Virus record (IMG/VR): IMGVR_UViG_3300030329_001287
Coordinates: 1-23,144 of that record
Length of the DNA stretch: 23,144 nt
Origin: a virus
Direction: 5' to 3' (one strand)
In this document: positions 22,077 to 23,144 of the stretch, one piece after another
Numbering within the stretch: the first letter of the stretch is position 1
How the letters are laid out: the number at the start of each line of letters is the position of its first letter
Translations under genes and position numbers: made by a program
The notes under the pieces: model-generated
Told to the model about the DNA's origin: nothing
The model's input: the letters and a program-made list of their open reading frames with translations, nothing else
Databases searched by the model: none

Positions 22077-23144
22077 GTAATGCAGCATGGAGGCCAGCAC
22101 AAGGTTCATGGGGAATGTTTGGTACAGCTGGGAGTTCTAGGATAGGCAAGATTAGAAGAGCTGTAGAGACAGCAGGACATGGTGGTGACCCACATAGTGA
22201 TATTGAGGCTCCTTTCTCTGGTGGAACAGCAAAGGGTGAATTACCTACAACATTAGGCTCAGGTTTGGATTTCTTTAGTAAGCAGTCTGGTAGGGCTATA
22301 CCAGGGGCTCCAACAGTTGATGAATATGCAAGGTCAGAAGCTCCATTTAAACAATGGTATGATAAATATAGAGAATTTGCAGTTACTAACCCTATTGAAG
22401 AAATGACAGGTACAGATTCAGCTGGTGAGTTTGTAGAAGCTAGTAGTGAATTAACTGCTTTAGCAGGACCAGATTGGGCAGGCAAAACTGGTTACTTAGC
22501 TAAAGATTCTGGGATTGGTTCTGGTTATACAAGTGCTACGACAGAGCTTAATATAGCTGAAACAGCAAGAGAAAAAGCAATTAAGGATTTAGATGCAGCT
22601 GAACAAGCTGAAAAAGAAAAGTATTTAGGAGCTAAAGAAGATATATCCAGAGCTAGAATGGAAGTTGGGGGTGAGGCTACTGAGCGTGCATTCTCTGAAA
22701 GTGAAGCTGTTAAAGCTGCTACAGGAATGTCTTATTCTGCTCCTGCAGAAAGAGCAGCAGGAAGGCCTATAGGAGAGGTTCAAAGAACTATGAGTGAACT
22801 TGCCCTTAAAGAGCAAGAGGCTAAAACAGCGATGGAAAGCAATATAGAGGAAATTGAAGGTGAAAGAGATGTAGTAGAAACTGATTGGTTAAGCGCTCAA
22901 AATACATATGCAACTGCATTAGATGATTTATTTAATAAGTCTACAACTGCTGTTCAGGGTTTAGATAATATGTTAGAAGGTTTACTTGATGCTCACAGCA
23001 GTGCAAAAGCAACTACTGGAGACCCAACAGCCTTTAGAAATATAGGTGGTGGATATTTCACTGAAGATATATTGCCTGGAGAATCTGCATTAAGAGATAG
23101 GCTTGGAATAGCGGAAGATTTTTCAAGAGCTTTACAAACACAAG
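22073..23144 (+). CDS. Candidate internal core/ejection protein (partial, open at window end)
   Basis: A frame starts at ATG in an ATGA overlap with the gp13-like gene, after AGAGGT, and stays open to the last base: 357 codons without a stop. The N-terminus is Gly- and Pro-containing and soluble. Residues about 160-290 are strongly charged and heptad-like (TARE...AIKDLDAAEQAEKEKYLG, later LALKEQEAKTAMESNIEEIE), predicting a long coiled coil. ATGMSYSAPAERAAG near residue 223 resembles a motif I associate with internal virion proteins. With the gp13-like gene before it, it is likely a gp14/gp15-type ejection protein. Whether it carries a lytic transglycosylase domain lies beyond the window. Confidence 0.68.
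   Translation, partial: MSNAAWRPAQGSWGMFGTAGSSRIGKIRRAVETAGHGGDPHSDIEAPFSGGTAKGELPTTLGSGLDFFSKQSGRAIPGAPTVDEYARSEAPFKQWYDKYREFAVTNPIEEMTGTDSAGEFVEASSELTALAGPDWAGKTGYLAKDSGIGSGYTSATTELNIAETAREKAIKDLDAAEQAEKEKYLGAKEDISRARMEVGGEATERAFSESEAVKAATGMSYSAPAERAAGRPIGEVQRTMSELALKEQEAKTAMESNIEEIEGERDVVETDWLSAQNTYATALDDLFNKSTTAVQGLDNMLEGLLDAHSSAKATTGDPTAFRNIGGGYFTEDILPGESALRDRLGIAEDFSRALQTQ

Noticed and set aside
21994-22485. 163-codon open frame on the minus strand
   Set aside because: Overlaps the gp13-like gene and the start of the open-ended ejection protein, both coupled on the + strand; composition is that of an antisense shadow.

Overview
The window is a continuous block of late (virion and lysis) genes from a tailed double-stranded DNA phage. 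All genes lie on the + strand. The DNA is AT-rich, Arg is mostly AGA and Leu mostly TTA, and many starts carry purine-rich Shine-Dalgarno sites (AAGGAG-type), so the host is a bacterium with ordinary SD initiation; I cannot name it. The gene order resembles short-tailed phages: capsid, gp4/gp11-type adaptor, gp12/gp10-type tail nozzle, gp13-like protein, then ejection-type proteins. No integrase, tRNA, transposon or CRISPR array is visible. The protein style resembles uncultured marine phages, but that is inference.

Layout. 1-78 is the tail of an upstream gene. 141-1691 encodes the major capsid protein, followed by a small decoration-like protein with a very strong ribosome site. A long, GU-rich RNA hairpin (2226-2276) separates this capsid pair from the next block. 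2297-5318 holds small structural proteins, a coiled-coil neck protein, a member of a three-copy paralogous family, and an adaptor (T7 gp11/P22 gp4 type) that appears split into two overlapping genes. 5376-10931 is an adhesin module: a LamG protein of 387 aa and a 1224-aa protein with about three LamG and three jelly-roll-like domains.

10932-13948 is a lysis and accessory cassette: a small charged protein, a T4-type lysozyme, two more members of the three-copy family, a 48-aa single-TM protein starting with GTG, a metallophosphoesterase, and two small membrane-associated proteins that are holin candidates. 13948-17808 is the tail nozzle protein (1286 aa). 17801-20744 carries two tail-fibre-like genes flanking a methyltransferase that closely resembles guanidinoacetate/arginine (GAMT/RMT2-type) methyltransferases and keeps the guanidino-binding Glu and Asp. 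20821 to the end holds a candidate ejection protein, a gp13/GNAT-like protein, and an ejection or internal-core protein open at the window edge.

Many junctions are TAATG or ATGA overlaps, so translation is probably coupled across long polycistronic messages. The points most worth checking are the GAMT-like methyltransferase, the strand-specific hairpin after the capsid genes with a duplicated capsid leader beside it, the three paralogs, and the split adaptor.
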